Made by a program: the position numbers and the translations under genes
Shown here: in pieces, positions 1 through 8,601 of the stretch
Position numbering within the stretch: position 1 is the first letter of the stretch
Layout of the letters: each line of letters starts with the position of its first letter
The notes under the pieces: model-generated
Told to the model about the DNA's origin: nothing
Seen by the model: the letters and a program-made list of their open reading frames with translations, nothing else
Database searches by the model: none
NCBI GenBank assembly: GCA_963825595.1
Contig: CAWGUE010000009.1
Location: 1 to 64,000, forward strand
Length of the DNA: 64,000 nt
Reading direction: 5' to 3'
Source of the DNA: JARFQH01 sp963825595
Lineage (GTDB): Bacteria > Desulfobacterota > Desulfobacteria > Desulfobacterales > SG8-13

Positions 1-1140
1 GGGTTCGACGTGACCCTCATCCAGAAGCCCAATCACGTACTGACCCCGCTGGACCCGGAGATCGCGGTCCTCGTCCAGGAGCATATCATCCGTCATGGCG
101 TGAAGGTTGTCGCCAACGACGGCGTGGTCGGCTTCAAGCAGTTGGACGGGGGCGCCGTCGAGGTTCAGACAGGTTCCGGGAAGACGTATCCTGCGGACAT
201 CGTGATCCTGGCCATCGGCGTGCGACCGGACACAGCCCTGGCCAAGACTGCCGGCCTCACGATAGGCGATCGCGGCGGCATTCGCGTCAATGAGCACATG
301 GTCACGAGCGAACCGGACATCTTCGCCGTGGGCGATGCAATTGAGGTCAAGGACTTCGGGACCGGCCAATGGAGCCTCATTGCGCTGGCCGGGCCGGCCA
401 ACCGCCAGGGACGGATCGCGGCTGACGTGATCGCCGGGCGTGATTCCCGCTACCGGGGCACTCAAGGCACCTCGATTATCGGGCTGTTTGGGGGTGCCGC
501 CGCCTGGACCGGCATCAGTGAAAAAACGCTCAAACAGCTCGGCGACATGGACTACGAGAAGATATTCCTGTTCCCGAATTCACACGCCGGGTACTACCCG
601 GGCGCCAAGATGCTCGGGTTGAAGGTCATCTTTCGCAAATCAGATGGACGCCTCCTCGGCGCGCAGGCGCTGGGCCAGGACGGCCCGGCGGTAGACAAGC
701 GCATCAGCGCTCTGGCGATGGCCATCCAGATGGGCGCGACAATTTACGACCTTGAAGAAGCCGAGCTTTGCTACGCGCCTCAATTCGGCAGCGCCAAGGA
801 TCCGGTCAACTTCGCCGGAATGGTGGCTGCCAATGCCCTTCGAGGTGACATGCCGCTCAGCCACTGGGATTGCCTGGACGGCGCCTTTCTCCTGGACGTG
901 CGCGAGCCGGTTGAGCTGGCCGTGGAGAGCGTGCCGGGCGCGGTCAACATCCCCATGGGCCAACTCCGCAAACGACTCGGGGAACTCCCCCGCGACCGCG
1001 AGATTAATATCATCTGCCGTTCGGCCCAGCGCGCTTACTATGCCACCCGCATCCTTTTGCAGAACGGATTCAAAGCAAAAAATATCTCCGGTGGCATGCT
1101 GTCACGCGCGATGCACGCTCTGGGTGAATTGATTTATTGA
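1..1140 (+). CDS. CoA-disulfide reductase/NADH oxidase-like flavoprotein with C-terminal rhodanese domain (5' partial)
   Basis: The reading frame is open from the first base, so the N-terminal FAD-binding part and the usual redox-active Cys lie outside the window. What remains is the end of the pyridine-nucleotide-disulfide oxidoreductase core, including the second FAD-contact motif around SEPDIFAVGDA (nt 306-342), then the dimerisation domain (nt 470-800), then a single rhodanese domain (nt 880-1110) with the active-site loop CRSAQRAYYA; its Cys codon is at nt 1015-1017. This order is that of CoA-disulfide reductase-rhodanese fusions, which reduce CoA disulfides or persulfides with NAD(P)H. 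The substrate in this organism is inferred: a persulfide or polysulfide role would fit the SulP and DszB-like genes downstream. It might also be annotated as NADH oxidase. Confidence 0.88.
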   Translation, partial: GFDVTLIQKPNHVLTPLDPEIAVLVQEHIIRHGVKVVANDGVVGFKQLDGGAVEVQTGSGKTYPADIVILAIGVRPDTALAKTAGLTIGDRGGIRVNEHMVTSEPDIFAVGDAIEVKDFGTGQWSLIALAGPANRQGRIAADVIAGRDSRYRGTQGTSIIGLFGGAAAWTGISEKTLKQLGDMDYEKIFLFPNSHAGYYPGAKMLGLKVIFRKSDGRLLGAQALGQDGPAVDKRISALAMAIQMGATIYDLEEAELCYAPQFGSAKDPVNFAGMVAANALRGDMPLSHWDCLDGAFLLDVREPVELAVESVPGAVNIPMGQLRKRLGELPRDREINIICRSAQRAYYATRILLQNGFKAKNISGGMLSRAMHALGELIY

Positions 1141-1236
1141 AGACTCTCATTGCGGACAGCTTCAAAAGTAATACCGGTTGACTTAAAAAAAGTGAACCAT
1201 AGATGTCATCCTGGTTTCACGGGAAGGCCATAGATT

Positions 1237-1764
1237 ATGAACAGCCCTGACGAAAACAAAGGGAACCTGAAGAAAAAACTACTCCATGAAGTGAAGGTGT
1301 ATTGGGTCTATGTCGGCTATTTAACCCTGGTTTTCGCGGCGTTCACCCAATACCGCAGGCTCATTCTCGCCGACGTTGGTATTACCTATACCGCTTACGG
1401 GGTGGCCCTGATCGAAGCCTTCATTCTTGCCAAAGTCATCATGATCGGCGATGCAATCCACCTCGGTCGCGGCCTTGAACACAAACCCTTGATTTTCCCC
1501 ACCCTCCTGAAGACGGCTAATTTCACTATCTTTGTCTGTCTCTTTGTACTCATCGAACATGCCATCAAGGGCCTGGTAAAGGGCAAGGGGGCCGTGGAAG
1601 GTGTCATGGAGTTCCTTGGGAAGGGACCCTACGAAGTACTCGCCGGGGGGTTGGTCATCTTCGCGGCGTTTATCCCCTTTTTCGCCTTGAGGGAGGTGGG
1701 TCGTGAACTGGGTGGAGAGGGCAAGTTATTGGCTTTATTTTTCATGAAGAGAGACGGCCAGTGA
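1237..1764 (+). CDS. Small integral membrane protein of unknown function
   Basis: 175 residues starting at ATG 1237, about 100 nt after the flavoprotein gene. The N-terminus is charged and soluble (about 20 residues). Four hydrophobic stretches follow, roughly at residues 28-46, 53-72, 88-107 and 133-152, with a basic GRGLEHKP segment between the second and third. I do not recognise the family. The gene is codirectional with the upstream rhodanese flavoprotein and the downstream SulP transporter, so it may belong to the same sulfur-related cluster, but nothing in its own sequence shows that. Confidence 0.72.
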   Translation: MNSPDENKGNLKKKLLHEVKVYWVYVGYLTLVFAAFTQYRRLILADVGITYTAYGVALIEAFILAKVIMIGDAIHLGRGLEHKPLIFPTLLKTANFTIFVCLFVLIEHAIKGLVKGKGAVEGVMEFLGKGPYEVLAGGLVIFAAFIPFFALREVGRELGGEGKLLALFFMKRDGQ

Positions 1765-1892
1765 CCCTCGCCCAAAGACAGATAGCCGTGGCCAGGCGTG
1801 TGAGGCGATGATGCTTTATGGGTGGTGGAAACCATGCCCGTCAGTCTGCCGCGTAAGCCGGATAAACGCACCAATAAAAGGAGAATGATTGC

Positions 1893-3683
1893 ATGCCTAC
1901 GCCACGCAGGTACCAGTGGCCCACAGTTTTTTCAGGTTTGCGCGATATGACGCGGGCAAATTTGCCCGACGAGATCTCAGCTGGGATTACGCTGGCGGCC
2001 TTGATCATCCCCCTCAATATCGGATACGCGCAGGTGGCCGGGCTGCCTCCGGTGTTCGGCCTCTATGCGGGCATCATTCCCCTGGCGATATTTGCCCTCT
2101 TCACCAGCTCGCCTCATGTCGTGGGAAGCCCGGATGCCCCCATTTCCGCGATCATGGGAGCAATGCTTATCGGCTTTGCTCCGATAGGAGACCCGCTGCG
2201 GGTGGAATATGCCCTGGCCCTTGCTTTGATGTGCGGCCTGCTGTTCTTTGTGTTCTGGCTTTTTCGACTGGCCTTTCTCGCCAATTTTCTGTCCCGGGCC
2301 GTGTTGGCCGGCTTCATCACCGGTCTGGGGATCGAGGTACTGACCAACCAGGTCAGAAGAATCCTTGGGGCTGCTCATTCAATAGACGGATCGGGATTGG
2401 CGGCGATCGCCGAACAACTCCATGGTGCCATGGCAACTTCCGTCGACACCACGGGTTATTTTGTGGAACTCATCGCCCTGTTTGAATCCATACCGCATGC
2501 GAATCTCTACTCCGTCGCGATCGGGCTGAGCGCTTTTGTTATCGTGCGGTTAATGAAAGGTTACGCACCCAAAGCACCGGCGGCGTTGATCGCCCTGATC
2601 CTGACGACGGTCGTCGTCGCCGTTTTCGGCCTGGATCAAAAAGGGGTTAAAGTGTTGGGGGAAATGCCATCGGGACTGCCATCCCTGACGCTGCCAAACG
2701 TGCCGCTATCCGACTATCTACGTTTGCTGCCCGGCGCCATGGCGGTGGTCGGCATCACCCTGTGCGAGGCATTGCTGCTGGTCCGCAGCTGTAGTCGCAA
2801 GCACAACACCAAGGCGGATGGCAACCAGGTATTGTTTGCCTACGGCATGGCCAGTATTGCCAGCGGGTTCACCGGTTCGCTGGTGTCGGGGCCCAGTGCC
2901 TCGCGCACCGCGGCAGTGGACGCCGCCGGGTCCCGCACGCAGCTCTCCAGCCTGGTGGCGGCAGCAACGGTCGCGCTGGTCATGGTTTTCTTTACAAATC
3001 AGCTGGCGTACTTGCCCACTGCGGCATTGGCCGGGGTTGTCGCCAGTGCCGTGTTGAATCTGATTGAAATCGAGGAACTTCATGAATTCTGGCACATGCG
3101 CCGGTCTGAATTCTGGGTTGCTCTCGTCTGCCTTCTCAGTGTCCTGGTGTTCGGGCCATTGCAGGCGGTCATCATTGCCTTTCTACTGGCCACGATCGAT
3201 TTGCTTCGGCGGGCGGCCCATCCCGGCACCTGGTTGCTGAAGGAGGCACCGGACGGCAGTCATTTTGTTCCTGAGGGAACAGGCCAATCCCCGGATACTC
3301 CCGGGATAATCATTTATCGCTTTGGCGCACCCCTCTATTTCGCCAACGCCGCTTTTTTTGAGGAAGAGGTGGAGAAACTCTTCACGCAAGCCACCTCACC
3401 CGTCAAATGGTTTGTTCTGGATGCGGAAGCGATGGTTGATATTGACACCACCGGTGCGGAAACACTGCATCAGGTTCTATCGTCGCTGACCAAACGTGAC
3501 GTGATTGTTGCAATGAGCCGTGCCAATCAGACGACCTCTGCGTTGTTGTCCCGTTATCACCTGCTGGAATTGATTGGGGAAAAACGGTTGTACCCCACTA
3601 ACCGCCATGCCATCGTGGCCTTTCGCAAGGAAACGGGGCAAGCGACGCCGGAAAAAACAACAGGTGAAGTGCGCCTGCAATAA
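1893..3683 (+). CDS. SulP-family anion (sulfate) permease with STAS domain
   Basis: 596 residues, start ATG 1893 preceded by AAAGGAG. The N-terminal two thirds is the polytopic SulP transport core, beginning with a GITLAALIIPLNIGYAQVAGLPP segment (residues about 30-52) that matches the family signature region, and including GSLVSGPSASRTAAV (about residue 330). The C-terminal third, from about residue 465, is a cytoplasmic STAS domain; the segment DTTGAETL lies in the region that often controls activity. SulP proteins move sulfate, bicarbonate or other anions by symport or exchange; the substrate cannot be read from sequence. Placement between a CoA-disulfide reductase/rhodanese gene and a DszB-like gene makes sulfate or another sulfur oxyanion the natural guess. 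Length is typical. Confidence 0.93.
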   Translation: MPTPRRYQWPTVFSGLRDMTRANLPDEISAGITLAALIIPLNIGYAQVAGLPPVFGLYAGIIPLAIFALFTSSPHVVGSPDAPISAIMGAMLIGFAPIGDPLRVEYALALALMCGLLFFVFWLFRLAFLANFLSRAVLAGFITGLGIEVLTNQVRRILGAAHSIDGSGLAAIAEQLHGAMATSVDTTGYFVELIALFESIPHANLYSVAIGLSAFVIVRLMKGYAPKAPAALIALILTTVVVAVFGLDQKGVKVLGEMPSGLPSLTLPNVPLSDYLRLLPGAMAVVGITLCEALLLVRSCSRKHNTKADGNQVLFAYGMASIASGFTGSLVSGPSASRTAAVDAAGSRTQLSSLVAAATVALVMVFFTNQLAYLPTAALAGVVASAVLNLIEIEELHEFWHMRRSEFWVALVCLLSVLVFGPLQAVIIAFLLATIDLLRRAAHPGTWLLKEAPDGSHFVPEGTGQSPDTPGIIIYRFGAPLYFANAAFFEEEVEKLFTQATSPVKWFVLDAEAMVDIDTTGAETLHQVLSSLTKRDVIVAMSRANQTTSALLSRYHLLELIGEKRLYPTNRHAIVAFRKETGQATPEKTTGEVRLQ

Positions 3684-3949
3684 AGGAACCCATTGGCTGC
3701 ACACTCCCGTTCAGTATAAAAAGCAAAAAGTATTTCTCATACAACAGGAAACAGTAAAGAGGCAAAACAAGCAAAAAAACTCAATTGTGCAATCAATAAC
3801 AGGCCAGGTTTTCAAGAATAGGTAATTACCGCCGGTCCGGTGATAAGCAGGCAAATAAACAGAGGATCCTAATGGTGAATCAGAAAGCAGCAAAGAGCGG
3901 CGAACCAACCGCCTGTTTTCCCATGGACCTCACAAGAAAGGAGTTAACC

Positions 3950-5116
3950 ATGACCCAACAGGAAAGAGTAAGTACGACAGTACCATTGAACTGGAAAGAG
4001 GTGTGGTTCACCAACTGCCCCATGGTATCCGCCAACAACGTCGACCAGGAACTGGGATGGTGCCGCGAGGAGTTCAAGAAGATCGGTGTTGAGTACGCCT
4101 ACTTCCGCCACGCACCCGAGAACAACTGGTACCCGCACTACATCCACAACCTCGACAACCTCATCCGCTTCGGAGGTCTGTATCCCCCGATCCATGTTCA
4201 CGCCGACTACCGCCGAACCGTGCTGCTCGGAGCTACATGGGTGTATGAAGGCGGATGCATGGCCGTGCGTGCCACCGACAAGATTTTCAGGATGAAGGAT
4301 CTGAAAGGAAAGAAGATCGGCATCTCGAAGAGCCTGAACACTATCAAGAACGACTGGTGGCGCATCCAGGAACACATGGGCATCGAGAACATGCTGATGC
4401 TCAACGACATGACCATGGCCGATATAGAGCTCGTAGAGTTCCCCTACCCGGATGACTGGTATGACAAACCCGAAATGCTGGTCCCGCCGATGAACAACCC
4501 GTCTGAACTGTGGATGCGCCGTGACCACAAGCACGACCTGGCCTTCCGCCCCCTGGAAACGGCGCTCTTGGATGGCACCGTTGATGCGATCTACACCCAG
4601 AGCAAGGTCTTCCAACACCTGCAGGAGGCTACAGGCAAGATCAAGATGGTCGAGGACCTGACCCGATACCCGGACTGGACCGTGCAGGTTGCCAACACCC
4701 CCGCCGTCATCACCTGCACCGACGTGATGGCCAAAGAGCACCCCGAGCTGGTCGTCACCTACATGAAGGCCATGGTCAAGGTCGGGCGCTGGGCGAACGA
4801 GCACAAGCGCGCTGCTGCGGCAATCCTCAACCGTCAGACGTTCTATCTGGATGCTGAGGATACGTACCAGGGCATCAAGCACGTCGACATGGTGCCGAGT
4901 CTGAGTGCGCAGAACCTTCACTGTATCAAGATCGGCAAGGACTTCATGGTCAGCCACGGCTACATCAAGAACGACTTCGATGTGGACGAGTGGGCGGCCC
5001 CGGAGTTCCTGGAGCAAGCGGTGATGGAAGTGCTCAAGGAGGAGTGGGAAAGAAAAAGCTGGAGCAAGCTTCCTCAGGGGGGCGGGCTCGAGACAAAAGG
5101 CGTGCGGATCGGGTAG
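3950..5116 (+). CDS. DszB-like (sulfinate desulfinase-like) protein of the NMT1/SBP-fold family
   Basis: 388 residues from ATG 3950, chosen over the in-frame ATG 3872 because a perfect GAAAGGAG lies just upstream. There is no signal peptide or lipobox, so despite the periplasmic-binding-protein fold it should be cytosolic. Compared from memory with 2'-hydroxybiphenyl-2-sulfinate desulfinase DszB, it keeps the NCP motif (Cys23; DszB Cys27), a His ten residues before the RFGG motif (His63, Arg73; DszB His60, Arg70) and a C-terminal DEWAAPEFL segment (DszB DQWAAPEFL). These three residues form the DszB active site, so C-S cleavage of a sulfinate to release sulfite is a serious possibility. The substrate is unknown. 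It follows the SulP gene by 266 nt. The alternative is a solute-binding protein homologue annotated as an ABC transporter component; no permease or ATPase gene is adjacent. Confidence 0.75.
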   Translation: MTQQERVSTTVPLNWKEVWFTNCPMVSANNVDQELGWCREEFKKIGVEYAYFRHAPENNWYPHYIHNLDNLIRFGGLYPPIHVHADYRRTVLLGATWVYEGGCMAVRATDKIFRMKDLKGKKIGISKSLNTIKNDWWRIQEHMGIENMLMLNDMTMADIELVEFPYPDDWYDKPEMLVPPMNNPSELWMRRDHKHDLAFRPLETALLDGTVDAIYTQSKVFQHLQEATGKIKMVEDLTRYPDWTVQVANTPAVITCTDVMAKEHPELVVTYMKAMVKVGRWANEHKRAAAAILNRQTFYLDAEDTYQGIKHVDMVPSLSAQNLHCIKIGKDFMVSHGYIKNDFDVDEWAAPEFLEQAVMEVLKEEWERKSWSKLPQGGGLETKGVRIG

Positions 5117-5160
5117 TCGGGAGAAAGTTCGGATAACAATTGTAAAGGAGTGAGACTCAG

Positions 5161-5825
5161 ATGAACAAGAAAAGTCCAAAATCAGTGAAAATGTTTGTGC
5201 GCTGTATGGTCGCCGTGGCGCTGTCCACGATCGTTCTATTGGGGACGTCCACGGGAGTGAGCGCCGATGAGGCAGATGCCAAGCGGATCCTCAAGGCCAT
5301 GTCCGATTACATGGGAGCGCAGAAGTCGCTCTCGTTTGAATTCGATGCCACCCTCGAGGTCGTCACCAAAGATGAGCAGAAACTCGCCCTGGCGAGTTCA
5401 GGCAGGGAACCCCCGGCATCAAGAACAGCCGTTACTACTTCGCCTATTTGTTCGACCAGTATCTCTATCAGTCGAAACAGAATCCCAAGGAAGGGGTTGG
5501 TCTGTTCGTACAGTTCGGCATCTCGGACGGAAATCCCAATAGACTGTACTGGTTGGCTTTCGGGGGCGTGGGCAGCAAAGGTTTGATTCCAGGCCGGAGC
5601 CGCGACAATTGGGGCGTTGGTTACTATTACGCTGCCCCGAGCACCGATCTGAAGAAGTCGCTTGAATCAACCACGACCATCCGGAACGAATATGGTTTTG
5701 AGATTTTTTACAACTTCGTTCTGACGCCATGGTTCGTCCTGGGGGCTGATTTACAGATCATCAAGCCCAGTCTGGCAAATAAAACGGCCGTCTATCCCGG
5801 TCTCCGATCGGTGATGAGATTCTGA
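5161..5825 (+). pseudogene. Chimeric remnant: DUF2092 N-terminus joined out of frame to OprB-type porin C-terminus
   Basis: A gene begins normally at ATG 5161 (AAGGAG upstream), with a signal peptide ending near SADEADA and about 45 residues of a DUF2092-like periplasmic protein (RILKAMSDYMGAQKSLSFEFDATLEV). At about nt 5400 the sequence switches abruptly. From nt 5403, in the third frame, it reads QGTPGIKNSRYYFAYLFDQYLYQ and then GLFVQFGISDGNPN through to VYPGLRSVMRF, stopping at 5825; this is the C-terminal beta-barrel of a carbohydrate-selective OprB porin. The two parts are in different frames, so no full fusion protein can be made. Frame-1 translation instead runs on to 5586 as nonsense. 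The simplest reading is a deletion that removed the end of one gene and the start of another. Confidence 0.75.
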
Positions 5826-5892
5826 GACCAAGTGAAGAAACCAAGCATAAAAAAGGATAATTTATACACTGTGCAAAAAAGAGAGGAGAGGC

Positions 5893-7164
5893 ATGATCAA
5901 GAAAAAAGTGTTGACAAAATCATTGGTCCTTTTTCTGGCACTCCTGCTGGGGACCTCTCAAGGGGTTATCGCGCAGAATGGAACCGGAGAGAATAAGCCC
6001 TTTAAGCAGGAGGAACTGGATCAGTTGCTGGCGCCCATCGCTCTTTACCCGGATTCGCTGTTGGCTCAGATCTTAATGGCATCCACCTATCCTCTCGAGG
6101 TGGTCCAGGCCGGGAGATGGACCAAGGCGAATCAAAACCTCAAGGGCGATGCGCTCACCGCGGCTTTGGAGAAGGAGGGCTGGGACCCCAGCGTCAAGTC
6201 GCTGGTGAATTTTCCACAGGTGCTGGACTTAATGAACGAAAAGTTGGACTGGACCCAAAAGCTTGGCGATGCGTTTCTTGCCCAGCAGAAAGACGTGATG
6301 GCGACGGTCCAGAAGCTTCGAGAAAAAGCCGAAGCACAAGGCAACCTGAAGAGCAGTGAACAGCAGAAGGTCGTGGTCGAGAAAGAGACGCAGACCATCG
6401 TCATCGAGCCGGCAAACCCTCAGGTCGTCTACGTCCCGACCTACAATCCGACAGTGGTCTATGGAACCTGGTGGTATCCGTCGTACCCGCCCTACGCTTA
6501 CTATCCGCCGGGATACGCGGCCGGCGCGGCGTTGTTCTCCTTTGGCGTGGGTGTCGCCGTTGGCGCGGCATGGGGCTATGCGTGGGGAGGCTGCAACTGG
6601 AGAGGCGGCGATGTCGATATCGACATCAACAGAAACACGAATATCAACAACAACATCGACCGGAGCAAGTACCAGAACAAGGTAACCACCGGCCAAGGCG
6701 GCCGGGGCGAATGGAAGCACGATCCGGAACACCGCAAGGGAGTGTCGTACAGGGACCAGGGCACCGCCCAGAAGTTCGACAGAGGCGCATCCAAAGATGC
6801 AACGTCTCGCGAGGCCTTCCGCGGCCGCGCCGAGGCTGGACGGCAGGACCTTGCCCGTGGAGATGCAGAACAGTTGCGTGACCGCTCGGGGGGCGGCGGC
6901 CCGGGCTCGCAGGATCGCCCGAATGCCGGTTCGATGGACCGCGCTGGGGCTCAGCCGCGGAAAGACAGCGGAGGGATCGATCGTGCCGGAAGTTCGCAGC
7001 GGGCAGACAGGAGCGCCTTCGGAAGTTATGACCGAGGGAGCCAGACAAGGGATTTTAGCAGCCGGGGACATGAAAGCATGTCATCTTCGCGATCTGGCGG
7101 TGGCCGTATGTCGCGAGGTGGCGGCGGCGGTGGTCGAGGCGGCGGTGGACGCGGAAGAAGGTAG
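5893..7164 (+). CDS. DUF3300 family exported protein
   Basis: 423 residues, ATG 5893 after GAGAGGAGAG. Residues 1-27 form a Sec signal peptide. The DUF3300 domain follows from about residue 36: the segment EELDQLLAPIALYPDSLLAQ is its hallmark start, and a helical KLREKAEAQGNL region precedes a QVVYVPTYNP motif. A Tyr/Pro-rich and then Gly/Ala-rich hydrophobic stretch (about residues 190-235) precedes a low-complexity Gly/Arg/Asp-rich tail ending in RGGGGGGRGGGGRGRR. The function of DUF3300 is unknown. The gene is followed 44 nt later by a DUF2950 gene, an arrangement seen in many Gram-negatives, which suggests a shared envelope role. Confidence 0.88.
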   Translation: MIKKKVLTKSLVLFLALLLGTSQGVIAQNGTGENKPFKQEELDQLLAPIALYPDSLLAQILMASTYPLEVVQAGRWTKANQNLKGDALTAALEKEGWDPSVKSLVNFPQVLDLMNEKLDWTQKLGDAFLAQQKDVMATVQKLREKAEAQGNLKSSEQQKVVVEKETQTIVIEPANPQVVYVPTYNPTVVYGTWWYPSYPPYAYYPPGYAAGAALFSFGVGVAVGAAWGYAWGGCNWRGGDVDIDINRNTNINNNIDRSKYQNKVTTGQGGRGEWKHDPEHRKGVSYRDQGTAQKFDRGASKDATSREAFRGRAEAGRQDLARGDAEQLRDRSGGGGPGSQDRPNAGSMDRAGAQPRKDSGGIDRAGSSQRADRSAFGSYDRGSQTRDFSSRGHESMSSSRSGGGRMSRGGGGGGRGGGGRGRR

Positions 7165-7208
7165 GCGACCAGGAACCACTCAACCGATTTTAATCGGAGG
7201 AAATAGCT

Positions 7209-8195
7209 ATGGTGCTTCAGATCAATACGGCAAAAATAAATTATGGGTTGAAACGCTGTGGGGCAATTCTCATGGCCGTCATGTGTATTGCTTTGATGGT
7301 GTCGAAAATCTCCCTGGCGCAGACCGTGAAACAGCGAACATTCACTTCTCCAGGGGAAGCGGTCAAGGCCGTGACGGATGCCCTGGTATCAGAGGACCAG
7401 AAGGCCCTGGAGGCAATTTTCGGTCCCGGCAGTTCGGATCTGCTTTCATCCGGCGATCCGGTAGCAGACCAGTCAGGGCGCGAACGATTCCTCAAATTGT
7501 ACGGCGAGAAAAACAGATTGGAGCAAACCGACGGCAAGGTGGTTCTCTCGATTGGAAATGAAGATTGGCCCTTTCCCATTCCCCTGGTCCCAAAAGACGA
7601 CCTTTGGCGTTTTGACACCGAGGAAGGCAGAGAGGAAATCCTGGCACGCAGGATCGGACGCAATGAACTGAATGCCATCCAGGTCTGCCTGGCCTATGTG
7701 GATGCTCAGCGGGAATATGCATTCAAGGACCGGGACGCCGATGGATATTTGCAATATGCTCAGAAAATCAGAAGTGACGAGGGGATGAAGAACGGCCTGT
7801 ACTGGGAGGCGAAAGAGGGTGAAGAAAAGAGCCCCCTGGGTCCCCTATTTGCCGCCGCCCAGGAAAAGGGATACAGCGTCGAGTCGAGTGGTGACCAACC
7901 CATCCCTTATTACGGGTATTATTACAGGATTCTAAGGGGACAGGGAAAGGATGCCCCGGGTGGCGCCTACGACTACATGGTAATTGGAAAGATGATCGGA
8001 GGATTTGCCATGGTGGCCTATCCTGCCACATATGCGTCTTCAGGCATCATGACCTTTATCGTGAATCACGAAGGAGTCGTTTACCAGAAGGACTTGGGGC
8101 AAAATACAGAGAAAGCGGCTCTGGCCATGGAACTCTTCAATCCTGACAGCACGTGGGAAAAGGTGGAAGAGGTGCCTATCGGGAAAAAGGATTGA
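7209..8195 (+). CDS. DUF2950 family exported protein
   Basis: 328 residues, ATG 7209 with GGAGGA upstream. The N-terminus has a basic stretch and a hydrophobic signal segment (about residues 15-38), then the domain begins with TFTSPGEAVKAVTDALVSEDQKALEAIFG. Later segments such as NEDWPFPIPLVPKDDLWRFDTEEG, QREYAFKDRDADGYLQYAQK and the tail FIVNHEGVVYQKDLGQNT are characteristic of DUF2950. It should be periplasmic. No catalytic residues are known for the family. It is probably cotranscribed with the DUF3300 gene. Confidence 0.88.
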   Translation: MVLQINTAKINYGLKRCGAILMAVMCIALMVSKISLAQTVKQRTFTSPGEAVKAVTDALVSEDQKALEAIFGPGSSDLLSSGDPVADQSGRERFLKLYGEKNRLEQTDGKVVLSIGNEDWPFPIPLVPKDDLWRFDTEEGREEILARRIGRNELNAIQVCLAYVDAQREYAFKDRDADGYLQYAQKIRSDEGMKNGLYWEAKEGEEKSPLGPLFAAAQEKGYSVESSGDQPIPYYGYYYRILRGQGKDAPGGAYDYMVIGKMIGGFAMVAYPATYASSGIMTFIVNHEGVVYQKDLGQNTEKAALAMELFNPDSTWEKVEEVPIGKKD

Positions 8196-8601
8196 GCCTG
8201 ATTGCGCCTGGCTGCGGGCTTTTGCATCCGAACAGGCCGGCTTCCAAGCTCTTTACGACCATTTATCTCGCCTCTGAAACAAGCATCTTGGCCGGCAATT
8301 CCGCGAAGGCGGCCGGATGAAACCGTTGCATTGATCGTCTATCGATTAAAAGACAATCAATCAAAACGCCGGGCCGCTTGAAAGTTGCGTGATTCGCTGT
8401 TAGAAGAGATTGGAAAAGATGATGAGGTGGTTACAGTGTATCTCGCTGAAAGCGGCGTGTCGCTGATGGTATAAGACGTGTGTGCTCGATCTAAACGACC
8501 AAATCAAATTCGATTATTTTCCAAATTTCATGAAAAAAAGGGTTAGATTCATTTACCGCTACTCCCAATAACAATAATTACTGCCAAGAATGAGGTTTAA
8601 T
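8196..8601. other. Intergenic stretch without a recognisable gene
   Basis: 406 nt between the DUF2950 gene and the RND operon. A short open stretch ending at TAA 8472-8474 (LEEIGKDDEVVTVYLAESGVSLMV) could be the tail of a decayed gene, but I recognise no family. The last 90 nt are AT-rich and probably hold the promoter of the efflux operon; I could not pick out convincing -35/-10 boxes. Confidence 0.4.

Noticed and set aside
1765..1892. Possible riboswitch upstream of the SulP gene
   Set aside because: The 128 nt contain GC-rich short stems, but I could not match the conserved cores of known riboswitch classes.
3944..5179. 411-codon minus-strand frame opposite the DszB-like gene
   Set aside because: Composition (His, Leu, Val rich) and absence of motifs fit the antisense of a GC-biased coding gene. 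The plus-strand gene has a good start and clear family motifs.
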